In this document: positions 54,136-63,065 of the stretch, in pieces
Numbering within the stretch: position 1 is the stretch's first letter
How the letters are laid out: each line of letters starts with the position of its first letter
Source: Rhizobium mongolense subsp. loessense
GTDB lineage: Bacteria; Pseudomonadota; Alphaproteobacteria; Rhizobiales; Rhizobiaceae
Direction: 5' to 3'
Assembly (NCBI RefSeq): GCF_900099775.1
Contig: NZ_FMTM01000006.1
Location: 62,001 to 126,000 of the forward strand
Length of the DNA: 64,000 nucleotides
The notes under the pieces: generated by a model
The model's input: only the letters and a program-made list of their open reading frames with translations
Database searches by the model: none
What the model was told of the DNA's origin: nothing
Made by a program: the position numbers and the translations under genes

Positions 54136-56646
54136 CTAGCCGGATCGGGTTTCCAGACGCTGGTTCAACTCGCGCCCGGTCTCGATCCGGGACAAAGCCT
54201 TGCGGCGTCTGCTGATCGTATTGTCCCACGACCCGGCGAGTAGGGCCGGGGCGACAAGATAGAGGATGGTGGCGATCACCACGACGCCAGTGAACCCGAT
54301 ATGCATGGCAAGCAGTACGGCGAGGATTGCGCTCAGCACCGATGCACAGCCATTGATCCCCCACGCCCAGGGAATAAACGCCACCGAGCAGACGCCAACG
54401 TGGCAAAGGCCGAGGGGGAAGGGCATGCCCATGAAGATGGCGAGCGGCGCTATGAGGAGGAGTGCGATCGCGATCTTCGCGGCATCCGGGAGTGCGAGCA
54501 GCCGTTCCAATATCAAAGGCAGCACGAGCAGGTAGGTGGTAGCCAGGCATGCGATCACCACGACGGCGAGTGCAATGCCGCGCACCGCCGATCCGCGTCC
54601 GACGACCGCCATCCAGCGTGCGGCAACGGCGCTACCGAGGCCCGCGAAGGCAAGGAATCCCGCAAGCACGACGGCGACAGCGTAAAGCGGATGGCCGAGG
54701 AACAGCACGAAGCGCTGAATGAAGGCGATCTCGATGAAGAGGAAGGCCAGGCCCAAGGAAAGGAAATAGAGCCCGAAGCGCAGCCGATGTACTCCTCTCC
54801 CGAGTGCCCGCCGGCGAAGCCAGAGCGGCAGCAGAATCAGGACGACGCTCAGGATCGCGGCCTGAACGAGCGTCGTCGCGAGGATCAGGTAGCCCCAGTC
54901 GAGCATCGCTGCCCCACCTTGCGTGCGCAGCGTCAGGAGTTCGGGAAGGGCGCGCCAGCGGAAAAAATCGAAGAAATAAGGCCGATCGTCGGTGGCCGGT
55001 GCAATATCGAACTTGTAGCGCTCGATGAAGTCGGTCCGCTCGGGGCCGAGGAGAGCGAGGGCTCCCTCGTAAAGATATTCCTGGTCGAGCTGGTTGTAGC
55101 GGTTCACGTCGGCTAACGAGATGCCCGGCGCCCAGGAAAGGTCAAAGAAATTCTCGGCCGCGAAGCCGCGGATGGCTGCGACGTCTTCGCCGGTGAACGC
55201 CGACTTGGCGACGAGGAGGGTTGCGGTGTTCCAGCTGCGGATCAGTGCAAGGTGCTGGCCTGCCTCGGCTACGCCATCAGCTTCAAGCGCTGCGGTAGCG
55301 GTGGCGAACAGCTTGAGGATGTCGCGTGGCGGCGCCCGCAGCCATCGCGTGATGGCGATGATACCATCCGGTTTCAGCACTGCGAGGTAATCCCGCAGCG
55401 CCTCCAGTGTGTAGGTGTAGTTCTCATGCATGGTCTGTACGCCGGCCGCGGCCGCACTGAAAGAGTCAAGGAGCGGCATCTGGATCAGGTCGTAACGCTC
55501 ACCAGTAGCCGCGGCGAAGGCGCGCGCCTCGGCCAAATGCAGATGCACGTTCGGGCGGCTAAAGATGCCGCCGGCGAAATCCGCGAAGCGATTGCGAGCA
55601 AGGTCGATCATCTGCGGGTTAAGCTCTACGGCATCCACGGTGTCGGCTCCGGCGCGCAGCGCGAGCAGCACCTGCTCGCCGCCGCCGACACCAAGGATCA
55701 GCACTCGTGGTCGCTTAAGGAGGCGGTACGGGAGCGCCGCTATCGTCCGATCGAGATATGCGACTGTCGTCGGATCGCCGCCAAAGGCGGTGAACGTCGT
55801 AATACTGTCACCATCGGTGAAGATGGCGAGTTGCTCGGGCGGCTCTTGGGTGTTGGCGAGGCTGAGGCCCGGCGCGTACCGGAAAGGCACGGTCGGGCTC
55901 TCGACGATCGTCAGCAGTCCCAACGGGCTTGACCGCTCCTCGACCACTCGCGCGTTCGGCACTTCGAGCGCCATGCGCAGGCCCTTGTACTGCGACATGT
56001 GCGGGCCGGGGGCCGTCCAGGACGGTGGTAGCCACACCGCCATGAGCAAGGCTGCAAGCCCCAAACTGCCCACGGCGAGCCGATAACGAGCCATGTCCGT
56101 TGCGGCGAGGGCAGCCGCAGCGATTCCCAGCGCTGCGACGAAGTACAGTGCTGCAGGGGGAGCGAGGAGGAACAAGAGCCCGACGGTGCCCAGCGCACCG
56201 ATCCCTGCGCCAACCAGGTCGAAGGCATAGACGCGTCCAATCTGGCCAGGGTGGCGGATGAAGGCAAGGCCGATACAGGTTGCGCCGAAAAAGAACGGCA
56301 GAACCAGAAGTGCATAGCTGGCCGCGAGCCAACCGAGCTGCCCCGGATTCCAGATAATCTCGAGCGCGTTGAACGGAAGCCGTTCGGCACCGGCGACACT
56401 GGCAACCGCAGTAATGCCGAACAGCGCTGCCGACGCCGCGAACGCGGCGGGATAGCGCTCCACGAGAGGGCGGTGGGCAAACGCAAGGAATGTACCGCTC
56501 GCGCCGAAGCCCAGGAGCGCGATGCTTATGATCATATAGGCGAAATGATGCCACTGAATGATCGAGAAGAGCCGCATAAGGAGCACTTCGTGGGCAAGGG
56601 TCGCCGCCGATATGAGACCGACCGGCAGCAGGCGACCCACTCTCAT
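54136..56646 (-). CDS. Polytopic membrane protein with spermidine-synthase-like SAM domain
   Basis: This 836-residue protein has about seven N-terminal transmembrane helices (residues 1-195), a cytoplasmic or periplasmic domain, and about six more C-terminal helices (from about 610). The central domain has VLILGVGGGEQVLLALRAGA and VDAVELNPQMIDLARNRF, the SAM-type fold of spermidine synthase. The usual catalytic D-x-x-D segment (VDSTDP in SpeE) is replaced by QMPLLDSF, so polyamine synthesis is unlikely. ATG 56646 overlaps the pcm stop by 4 bp. The frame continues N-terminally to 57378 over pcm, but that part is shadow. Confidence 0.75.
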   Translation of the reverse strand: MRVGRLLPVGLISAATLAHEVLLMRLFSIIQWHHFAYMIISIALLGFGASGTFLAFAHRPLVERYPAAFAASAALFGITAVASVAGAERLPFNALEIIWNPGQLGWLAASYALLVLPFFFGATCIGLAFIRHPGQIGRVYAFDLVGAGIGALGTVGLLFLLAPPAALYFVAALGIAAAALAATDMARYRLAVGSLGLAALLMAVWLPPSWTAPGPHMSQYKGLRMALEVPNARVVEERSSPLGLLTIVESPTVPFRYAPGLSLANTQEPPEQLAIFTDGDSITTFTAFGGDPTTVAYLDRTIAALPYRLLKRPRVLILGVGGGEQVLLALRAGADTVDAVELNPQMIDLARNRFADFAGGIFSRPNVHLHLAEARAFAAATGERYDLIQMPLLDSFSAAAAGVQTMHENYTYTLEALRDYLAVLKPDGIIAITRWLRAPPRDILKLFATATAALEADGVAEAGQHLALIRSWNTATLLVAKSAFTGEDVAAIRGFAAENFFDLSWAPGISLADVNRYNQLDQEYLYEGALALLGPERTDFIERYKFDIAPATDDRPYFFDFFRWRALPELLTLRTQGGAAMLDWGYLILATTLVQAAILSVVLILLPLWLRRRALGRGVHRLRFGLYFLSLGLAFLFIEIAFIQRFVLFLGHPLYAVAVVLAGFLAFAGLGSAVAARWMAVVGRGSAVRGIALAVVVIACLATTYLLVLPLILERLLALPDAAKIAIALLLIAPLAIFMGMPFPLGLCHVGVCSVAFIPWAWGINGCASVLSAILAVLLAMHIGFTGVVVIATILYLVAPALLAGSWDNTISRRRKALSRIETGRELNQRLETRSG

Positions 56647-57395
56647 CGGGCCTGACCTCCCCTCAGTGGCACAAAGCTGACCGGCAACAGCTGCCGGGTC
56701 GTGATGCTTCCGTCTACACGCTTCTCGACCAGCATGAGAAACTGGGTCGCGAAGGGACCTCCGACGGGGACGACCATCCGGCCGCCCCGTGCGAGCTGTT
56801 CGACCAGCGGCGGGGGGATGTGGCTGGCAGCAGCAGTGACCACGATCCCGTCGAATGGCGCGTGCGCTGGCCAACCATAGTAGCCGTCGCCTACCTTCAC
56901 CTCGACATTGTCGAAGTGGAGCCCCGCGAGCCGGGCGGCTGCACTTTCGCCCAGTTTCGGTATGATCTCGATCGAGTAAACCTTTGCTGCGAGCGGCGAC
57001 AAGACGGCTGCCTGATACCCCGAGCCAGTGCCGATCTCGAGGACAACGTCTCCAGGGCCGACGTTGATGAGGTCGGTCATCAGCGCGACGATGAAGGGCT
57101 GCGAGATTGTCTGACCGTATCCGATCGGCAGTGGTCGATCTCGATAGGCCGCCCTGCGCAGCTCCTCGGGCACGAAGAAATGGCGCGGCACCTTCCCCAT
57201 GGTCTTCAGTACCACCGGATCGATACCCTTGCCCTCGACGGCCGACGGCGCTGAGCGGGCGTGCAAATTGATTGTTTCGATCATCGCCGTACGCTCGGCG
57301 ACGCGATCCTGAGCGGACGCAGATGTCGAAACCACAGCGGCAGCGCCCGCCAGAACCGCGGCCATTAACGTTTGGCACTGGGCTAATGGACGCAT
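56643..57395 (-). CDS. pcm: Exported protein-L-isoaspartate O-methyltransferase-like protein
   Basis: Pcm methylates isoaspartyl residues in damaged proteins. From ATG 57395 this protein of about 250 residues has a classical signal peptide, MRPLAQCQTLMAAVLAGAAA through to a predicted cut after STSASA. The mature part has FFVPEELRRAAYRDRPLPIG, YGQTISQPFIVALM and the SAM motif VLEIGTGSGYQAAVL. A secreted SAM-dependent enzyme is odd. It is coupled by overlap to the membrane protein downstream. An upstream ATG at 57413 adds six residues. Confidence 0.82.
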   Translation of the reverse strand: MRPLAQCQTLMAAVLAGAAAVVSTSASAQDRVAERTAMIETINLHARSAPSAVEGKGIDPVVLKTMGKVPRHFFVPEELRRAAYRDRPLPIGYGQTISQPFIVALMTDLINVGPGDVVLEIGTGSGYQAAVLSPLAAKVYSIEIIPKLGESAAARLAGLHFDNVEVKVGDGYYGWPAHAPFDGIVVTAAASHIPPPLVEQLARGGRMVVPVGGPFATQFLMLVEKRVDGSITTRQLLPVSFVPLRGGQAR

Positions 57396-57792
57396 GAGCT
57401 CTCTCCCGTCCAAGGCAAAGAGTATAGTGGCTGCGGAGGCAATTTTGAACAGGGTTCGCTTGGCTTTCAGCCGCTCTCCGGCTTGAGGCTTCGCAACAAA
57501 AGCGACGTGGCTGCTGGAAAGTGGCCGCGTCTACTGTAACCCCTCACCCTCGATGAATTGCAGAACCTTCAGCCCCGTGAAATCAAAAGATTGTCCATGT
57601 TGAACAGGATTGAACAGGATTGAACATGGGAGGGCGTCGGGAGGCGAAGCAGGACTGCCGTTGAAAGGCTTGCCGGCGGCTACCTGTTTTCTCCAAATTT
57701 CCAAGCTTGAACGGGAAAGGCCAAAATCATCGACGGTAAGCCCTGGCGTCCTCGGTTGTTCGGGGACCGGCAAATTATATCTGCTGCCGCCG
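57396..57792. other. Interval between pcm and rppH
   Basis: This 397-bp stretch is upstream of pcm and downstream of rppH on the minus strand. It holds the decamer repeat at 57601-57626. A minus-strand frame (57531-57773, 80 codons) has no recognised family and is doubtful. No tRNA or promoter was recognised. Confidence 0.55.
57601..57626 (+). repeat. Short tandem decamer repeat TGAACAGGAT
   Basis: TGAACAGGAT occurs twice in a row and then TGAACA. It is flanked by CCATGTT (57595-57601) and AACATGG (57623-57629), giving an outer inverted repeat. The GAAC units are 10 bp apart, so they share a helix face. Confidence 0.6.
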
Positions 57793-58326
57793 TCAGTCCG
57801 GCGCTCGCAGGCCGGCCAAGTGGCTGAATTCCGATACGACCCGGTCGTAGACGGCGCGTTTGAAGGGCACGATCAGCCCAGGCAGCTCGTGCATGGATTT
57901 CCATTCCCAGGCATCAAACTCTGGCTCGTGGCCGCCGGGCGGCGGGTTGATGGCGATTTCGCTTTCGTCGCCTTCGAAGCGAAAGGCGAACCAGCGTTGC
58001 GTCTGGCCGCGAAACTTTCCCTTAAGGCCAATGCCGATCAGTTGCGGCGGCAGATCATAGTTGATCCAATCTCTCGCCTCCGCGAGCAAGGTCACCGTTC
58101 TGATACCGGTTTCCTCGTAGAGTTCACGGTATGCCGCTTCGAGCGGATCCTCACCCTTGTCGATGCCACCTTGGGGCATTTGCCACAGTTGTGGTGAGCC
58201 ATCATATTCGGAATTGCCAACCGGGACACGCCGGCCTGCCCATACAAGCCCGTCGCGGTTGAGGATCATCACGCCGACGCAGGGACGGTAAGGAAGGTCT
58301 TCGGCTTTGGTTGTCGCCTGGTTCAA
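57793..58326 (-). CDS. rppH: RNA pyrophosphohydrolase (Nudix)
   Basis: RppH removes pyrophosphate from 5'-triphosphate mRNA to start its decay, or acts on dinucleoside polyphosphates. From TTG 58326 (SD GAGGAG) the product is about 177 residues, with PYRPCVGVMILNRDG and the Nudix box GGIDKGEDPLEAAYRELYEE TGI (about residues 50-72). WFAFRFEGDE and the WEWKSMHELPGLIVPFKR tail match RppH. The frame extends to 58416 without support. It follows the divergent polysaccharide deacetylase by 11 bp. Confidence 0.93.
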   Translation of the reverse strand: MNQATTKAEDLPYRPCVGVMILNRDGLVWAGRRVPVGNSEYDGSPQLWQMPQGGIDKGEDPLEAAYRELYEETGIRTVTLLAEARDWINYDLPPQLIGIGLKGKFRGQTQRWFAFRFEGDESEIAINPPPGGHEPEFDAWEWKSMHELPGLIVPFKRAVYDRVVSEFSHLAGLRAPD

Positions 58327-58337
58327 GGGGAAGCTCC

Positions 58338-59531
58338 TCAAGGATTCTTTGGATCTGTAGAAAGCGCTGCGATGCCGACGATCTCGATGCCGCGCATGCC
58401 CGCCTCTTCGCTCCATTTGGATATTGCCTCAATACTCTCGTCGAAAGCCGCCGCAACGCCAATTGCCTGGCCGTTGCGCTTGGCAATGCGCTCGAGCTCG
58501 TCAAGCCTCTTCAGGATGGCGTTGACATCGACCTGACCATCGAGCTGCAGATCTGCAAAAGCATAGGGAAGCTCCGTTCCCTTCGCCACAGCTTCCGTCT
58601 TCGATTGCGCAGACGAACCGTCGTCGAGAAACAGCAAGCCGCGCTTGCCGATATCGCGCATCACCGGCTCCATCGCGTCTGGATTGGAGAGGAAACGCCC
58701 TCCCAGATAGTTCATGATACCCGTATAATTGGTGATTTCGCCCATCGCGCGGTGCAGGTTTTCGATATTCCTTGCTGGCGACTTCGAGGTCAGCAGCGTC
58801 TCAGGGCCAGGATCGTTTGCCGGGTAATCGAAGGGCTCCAGTGGAACCTGCAGGAGGATCTCATGGCCGCTGCGGCGCGCCTCCTGCATCCAGCGCTGCA
58901 GGCTGTTGCCGCTTGCGGCAAATGCGAGGGTGACTTCCTCCGGAAGTTCCTTGATGGCGCGCTGCGTACCCGTCTGACTGAGGCCGAGACCGCTGACCAC
59001 GATCGCCACACGGGTGCCGCGTGCGCCGGACCATGGACGCGCATACTGATCCATCGGGCGACGGCCATCCGGTCCGATGACGGGTAGGCGGCCAAATTGA
59101 CTGTCTTCCAGAAGGCTCTCATTCGGCATCGCTGCCATGCGCGGATCCTGGCCGACCTGCATGGCGTCCACTAGCGCCGGGCCATGGTCATCGCGTGGCC
59201 GCGGGCTGTATTTGGTCACAACCGAGCCGTCCCCGGTCACCATCCGCTCGACATTCGCACCGGAACGCGGATCGGAGCGAGGCATGCCATTTGCGGCCTG
59301 GCTCTGCGTCGGGGGTTTTTGAACGGTATCTGTGGGTGGTGACGCCGCTCGATCGGCAACAGGTGGCTTTGTCCGCTGAAGTCCATCGTCACTGAGCATG
59401 GTGTAGAGAGAAAAGCCGCCGATCGCTATCAGGCAGAGGCTGGCGGCAATCCGGCCGATCCGCAGGATATTCGGCCGCTTTCGGCCAGCCTTGCGGTTCT
59501 GGCCCAATGGTGCATGCAAATCCGTTCCCAA
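58338..59531 (-). CDS. Divergent polysaccharide deacetylase family protein
   Basis: This protein of about 397 residues starts at TTG 59531 (SD GCGAGGAAA) with a short cytoplasmic tail and one transmembrane anchor (about 28-45, ILRIGRIAASLCLIAIGGFS). After a Pro/Ser-rich linker comes a deacetylase-like fold: GTRVAIVVSGLGLSQTGTQR, ILLQVPLEPFDYPANDPGP, NYLGGRFLSNPDAMEPVM and AAFDESIEAISKW. It is the divergent polysaccharide deacetylase group, and many members lack the metal triad. It is likely envelope-located and cotranscribed with rppH. Confidence 0.85.
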   Translation of the reverse strand: MGTDLHAPLGQNRKAGRKRPNILRIGRIAASLCLIAIGGFSLYTMLSDDGLQRTKPPVADRAASPPTDTVQKPPTQSQAANGMPRSDPRSGANVERMVTGDGSVVTKYSPRPRDDHGPALVDAMQVGQDPRMAAMPNESLLEDSQFGRLPVIGPDGRRPMDQYARPWSGARGTRVAIVVSGLGLSQTGTQRAIKELPEEVTLAFAASGNSLQRWMQEARRSGHEILLQVPLEPFDYPANDPGPETLLTSKSPARNIENLHRAMGEITNYTGIMNYLGGRFLSNPDAMEPVMRDIGKRGLLFLDDGSSAQSKTEAVAKGTELPYAFADLQLDGQVDVNAILKRLDELERIAKRNGQAIGVAAAFDESIEAISKWSEEAGMRGIEIVGIAALSTDPKNP

Positions 59532-59567
59532 TTTCCTCGCCCGCTCCAAAACCGGGAAACAGCAAAA

Positions 59568-59596
59568 ATCAGGCCGGATCAAAAATCCGGCCTGAT
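59568..59596 (-). terminator. Terminator between ctp and the deacetylase-like gene
   Basis: ATCAGGCCGGAT and ATCCGGCCTGAT form a perfect 12-bp stem, followed on the minus strand by TTTTTGCTG. It lies just past the protease stop. Confidence 0.88.
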
Positions 59597-59608
59597 GACC
59601 TACAAAAG

Positions 59609-60931
59609 TTACTTGGCGGAAACCGCCTTGTCCGGGTTCGGGGGGAAGGCCGGGTCGGTCTTCTTGCCGCGAAGCAGGTCGAACGCATAATTCAACTGCA
59701 CGTCGTCCTTGGGATCCGGGGGAACATAGGCAACGGAACCTGAGCCCTCATCGGTCTCGCTCTGGCCCTTGATATGACCGCGCAGGCTGGATTCGCCCTC
59801 GGTTGCCATCTTGTCTTTCAGATCGTCCGGCAGCGGCTCTTCGACCTTGATGTCCGGCGTAATGCCGGTGCCCTGAATCGAGCGGCCCGACGGCGTGTAG
59901 TAAAGCGCGGTCGTCAAGCGGAGTGCGCCGTTTTCGCCAAGCGGGATGATCGTCTGGACAGAGCCCTTGCCGAAGGACCTCGTGCCGAGAACAGTCGCGC
60001 GGCGTAGATCCTGCAGGGCACCGGCGACGATTTCCGAAGCGGAGGCCGAGCCGCCGTTGACGAGCACGATCACCGGCTTGCCATCCGTGAGATCGCCCGG
60101 GCCGGCATTGAAGCGGCGGGTCTCGTCCGGATTGCGGCCCCGGGTCGAGACCACTTCGCCACGCTGCAGCAGTGCGTCAGAAACTTTGATTGCCTGATCG
60201 AGCAGACCGCCGGGATTGAGACGCAGATCGAGCACATAACCCTTGAGCTTGTCGGCCGGAACCGCCGCCTTGATCTTGGCGATCGCCTTTTCGAGGTCCG
60301 GATAGGTCTTTTCGGTGAAGGAGATCACCCGGAGATAGCCGACATCATCCTCGACGCGAGACTTGACGGCCTGTACGGCGACGATGTCGCGAACGATCGT
60401 CAACTCGATCGGCTTATCCGCACCCTTGCGGATGAGTGTGAGCTTGATCGGGGTGTTGACGGCGCCGCGCATCTTTTCGACAGCTTCTTCGAGCTTCAAT
60501 CCGCGGACGGACTGGCCGTCTATCTCGGAAATATAATCGCCGGCAAGAACGCCTGCCTTGGCCGCGGGCGTATCGTCAATCGGCGTGATGACCTTGACGA
60601 GTTCGTCTTCCATCGTGACTTCAATGCCGAGACCGCCGAATTCACCCTTCGTCTGGGTGCTCATGTCCTCGGCATCCTTGGCATTCATATAGCTCGAATG
60701 CGGATCGAGGGATGACAGCATGCCATTGATGGCATTTTCGATCAGTTTGTCTTCTGCCGGCGGTGTGACGTACTGGGCGCGGACGCGCTCGAAGACGTCC
60801 CCAAACACGGAGAGTTCCTTGTAGGTGGATGCCCCGGCCGCTTCGGCCGGCACTCCTGCCGCATAAATTACGCTCATGGCAGTCGCACCCATCAATGCGC
60901 CGACCAGAACAAGAGAAGCCCTACGAATCAT
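59609..60931 (-). CDS. Carboxy-terminal processing protease (S41, CtpA-like)
   Basis: This periplasmic serine protease of about 440 residues has a signal peptide (ASLVLVGALMGATAMSVIYA), the PDZ domain (GLGIEVTMEDELVKVITPID) and the S41 domain. The active-site serine is in VNGGSASASEIVAGAL (about 305), with the lysine region in GTRSFGKGSVQTIIPLG. S41 Ctp proteases process or degrade cell-wall hydrolases. ATG 60931 lies 11 bp inside the EnvC-like gene, so they are coupled, a link kept in many alphaproteobacteria. Confidence 0.93.
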   Translation of the reverse strand: MIRRASLVLVGALMGATAMSVIYAAGVPAEAAGASTYKELSVFGDVFERVRAQYVTPPAEDKLIENAINGMLSSLDPHSSYMNAKDAEDMSTQTKGEFGGLGIEVTMEDELVKVITPIDDTPAAKAGVLAGDYISEIDGQSVRGLKLEEAVEKMRGAVNTPIKLTLIRKGADKPIELTIVRDIVAVQAVKSRVEDDVGYLRVISFTEKTYPDLEKAIAKIKAAVPADKLKGYVLDLRLNPGGLLDQAIKVSDALLQRGEVVSTRGRNPDETRRFNAGPGDLTDGKPVIVLVNGGSASASEIVAGALQDLRRATVLGTRSFGKGSVQTIIPLGENGALRLTTALYYTPSGRSIQGTGITPDIKVEEPLPDDLKDKMATEGESSLRGHIKGQSETDEGSGSVAYVPPDPKDDVQLNYAFDLLRGKKTDPAFPPNPDKAVSAK

Positions 60932-62357
60932 TGCGTGCCTTTCCAGTGTCTTTGGCGGACCACCACGGTCGGGAATCGACCGGTTTTCCGTCCTTTCGAA
61001 ATTCAATGTAAAGCGTTGGCCGGTTGGTTTCCAGCGCCAATGCTGTTGCGCTCGCGACTCTTTTTGCACCCATCACCGCAAGCGGTTCGCCTGCGAAAAC
61101 GAATTTTCCTTGGCGCGTGCTGATTATGTCCATTCCAGAGAGGACCAAGTGATATCCGTCGCCTGCATCGAGGATGATCATCTGGCCGTAGCTGCGAAAG
61201 GCGCCGGCGAAAACCACCAGTCCATCCGCTGGCGCAGTCACCACCGTATCCGGATTGGTGGCTAGCGTCATTCCCATGGCCTCGTGTCCAGTGCCGTCGG
61301 CGTCGCCGAAGTGGCGCAGAGTATCGCCCGCCACGGGCAGCTCCAATTTCGCCTTCAATTCTCCGAACGGATATGCGGGCGCAATGCGGTTTTTATCGGG
61401 CACACCGCTATCGGCAAGTGCCCTGGCCTGTGCCCGCTGCTCGTCCGTGAGCAGCTTCCGGTTCTCTTCCTCTTGCCGGGCTGCTTCAGCGGCTTCGCGC
61501 ACGGAGGCAATCTCGGATTCCATCGAAGCCACAAGTCCCTCGAGCGTCGTCGCTTTGCCTGCCAGTTCCTCAGAGCGTTTCTTTTCGGCTTCGAGATCGG
61601 CAGCGTTGCTACGGCTTAGCTTATCGTTTTCAGCAAGGAGCAGGTCCATGCGCCGCTCCTCTTCGATACCATTCGTCATGGTGGCGGTTAGATTTGCCTT
61701 CTCCAGCACGCTCGCAGCCTGCAAGGCCGCGAGGTTGGCGAGATCTGCGGCAAGCTTGTCGGTCTCCTTGCGCATGCCGGGCACGACAGCACCCAGCAGG
61801 ATGGCGCTACGCACCGAGGCAAGCGCATCGTCCGGCGTGACAAGGAGAGCGGGCGGCGGATTGCGGCCCATGCGCTGAAGGGCGGCGAGCACTTCGGCAA
61901 GCAGCCCGCGCCGCCCATGAAGCGAGTGGCGGATGGCATCCTCCTTGATGCCAAGATCGGCAAGTTTCTTTTCGCTTTCGAGGATCTGTTTTTCGAGCGT
62001 CTTGCGCCGCGCGGCGGAATCGATCAGCGCCTGGCGGATGTTCGTGCTGCTTTTGTCCAGATCGGCGATGCTTTTTTGCAGCGCCGCCACTTTATCTGAC
62101 GAAAGATTGATCGTTTTTGATATGGCCTCGAGTTGAGTGCGGGTCTCGTCGCGCTTTTTTTTAAGCTCGGCAGCCGGGTCCGGCAACGTCTGATCGGCCT
62201 GTTGAGATGTTCCGGCCACAGGCGCTGCGACTGGTGCATTCTGGGCGAACGCGCCCGCTCCACCAATATCGAACTGGACGAAAATGACTGTCGCGCCGAG
62301 GCCACCCGCGAATGCGGGCAGGATCAGTCGCTTTCGCTTGCGGGCAGTTCTCGTCAT
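60921..62357 (-). CDS. EnvC-like murein hydrolase activator (M23 peptidase family)
   Basis: The 478-residue protein has an N-terminal signal anchor (about 12-35), a long coiled coil (about 60-310, with repeats such as LQKSIADLDKSSTNIRQAL) and a C-terminal M23/LytM-like domain. The LytM motif YHLVLSGMD with GEPLAVMG lacks the usual H-x-H zinc ligands, so it is more likely an activator of amidases than an enzyme. The coiled coil is the FtsEX-binding region in E. coli EnvC. It is coupled to the S41 protease gene. Confidence 0.9.
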   Translation of the reverse strand: MTRTARKRKRLILPAFAGGLGATVIFVQFDIGGAGAFAQNAPVAAPVAGTSQQADQTLPDPAAELKKKRDETRTQLEAISKTINLSSDKVAALQKSIADLDKSSTNIRQALIDSAARRKTLEKQILESEKKLADLGIKEDAIRHSLHGRRGLLAEVLAALQRMGRNPPPALLVTPDDALASVRSAILLGAVVPGMRKETDKLAADLANLAALQAASVLEKANLTATMTNGIEEERRMDLLLAENDKLSRSNAADLEAEKKRSEELAGKATTLEGLVASMESEIASVREAAEAARQEEENRKLLTDEQRAQARALADSGVPDKNRIAPAYPFGELKAKLELPVAGDTLRHFGDADGTGHEAMGMTLATNPDTVVTAPADGLVVFAGAFRSYGQMIILDAGDGYHLVLSGMDIISTRQGKFVFAGEPLAVMGAKRVASATALALETNRPTLYIEFRKDGKPVDSRPWWSAKDTGKARNDS

Positions 62358-62469
62358 ACGTGTTCAGGGGTAACTTTCAAATCGCGCGGAGACTATGCCG
62401 ATTTGCCGTCATTTGCCAGAAAGATTGGCGAACAAGGCCACACTTGGCAAAACACGGCTGCGTGACTGA

Positions 62470-62952
62470 TCAGACGCGGTGATAGGGGTGACCGGAAAGG
62501 ATAGTGACGGCGCGGTAGAGCTGTTCGGCAATGAGCGTCCTCACCAACTGATGCGGCCAGGTCATCTTGCCGAGGCAGAGGGTCATGTCCGCACGGTCGT
62601 AAAGCGTAGGGTCAAGGCCGTCGGCACCGCCGATGGCAATCATCAGATCCCGCTTTCCCTGGTCGCGATAGTTGCCGAGGACCTTTGCAAAAGTTTCGCT
62701 GTCCAACGCCTTGCCGCGTTCGTCGAGGAGAATGAGAATGCTGCCTTCAGCCATCGCCTTTTGAAGCATGGCTGCTTCTTCGCGCTTGCGCGTTTCTGCA
62801 TTGGCGGCGCGACTTTCAGCAACCTCGGCAACGCGGGAGAATTCGAGACCGATCGCAGGACCAGCCTTGGCAAAACGGTCGAAATAGCGGGCCGCAAGAT
62901 CCTTCTCGGGGCCGGACTTCAGCCGTCCCACCGCAAAAAGACCAACCCGCAT
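62470..62952 (-). CDS. rlmH: 23S rRNA (pseudouridine(1915)-N3)-methyltransferase RlmH
   Basis: RlmH methylates pseudouridine 1915 in helix 69 of 23S rRNA. The 160-residue SPOUT enzyme starts MRVGLFAVGRLKSGPEKDLA (ATG 62952, SD AGGAG). It has LDERGKALDSETFAKVLGNY (about 76-95), the SAM knot IAIGGADGLDPTLY, and the tail MTWPHQLVRTLIAEQLYRA. The frame extends to 63186 without support. It precedes the EnvC-like gene and follows rsfS. Confidence 0.95.
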   Translation of the reverse strand: MRVGLFAVGRLKSGPEKDLAARYFDRFAKAGPAIGLEFSRVAEVAESRAANAETRKREEAAMLQKAMAEGSILILLDERGKALDSETFAKVLGNYRDQGKRDLMIAIGGADGLDPTLYDRADMTLCLGKMTWPHQLVRTLIAEQLYRAVTILSGHPYHRV

Positions 62953-63065
62953 CCCATCCGCTCCTGTCATGCGCCCAGAAGGCACAATACCGGCTTTGGG
63001 CCGGGTTCTCATGTTTCCGGCCTGTTTACTGCCGCGCTCAGGCGCCGGACAAGCCGGCCCGCCTA

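Noticed and set aside
54136..57378. A 1080-codon frame joining pcm's region to the membrane protein
   Set aside because: The N-terminal quarter is Arg-rich shadow of pcm on the same strand in another frame; the real start is ATG 56646.
57601..57626. A LexA box at the decamer repeat
   Set aside because: GAAC units are six bases apart, not seven as required for alphaproteobacterial LexA.
57531..57773. An 80-codon minus-strand frame next to rppH
   Set aside because: It carries no known motif, and the DNA includes the decamer repeat; it is more likely non-coding.
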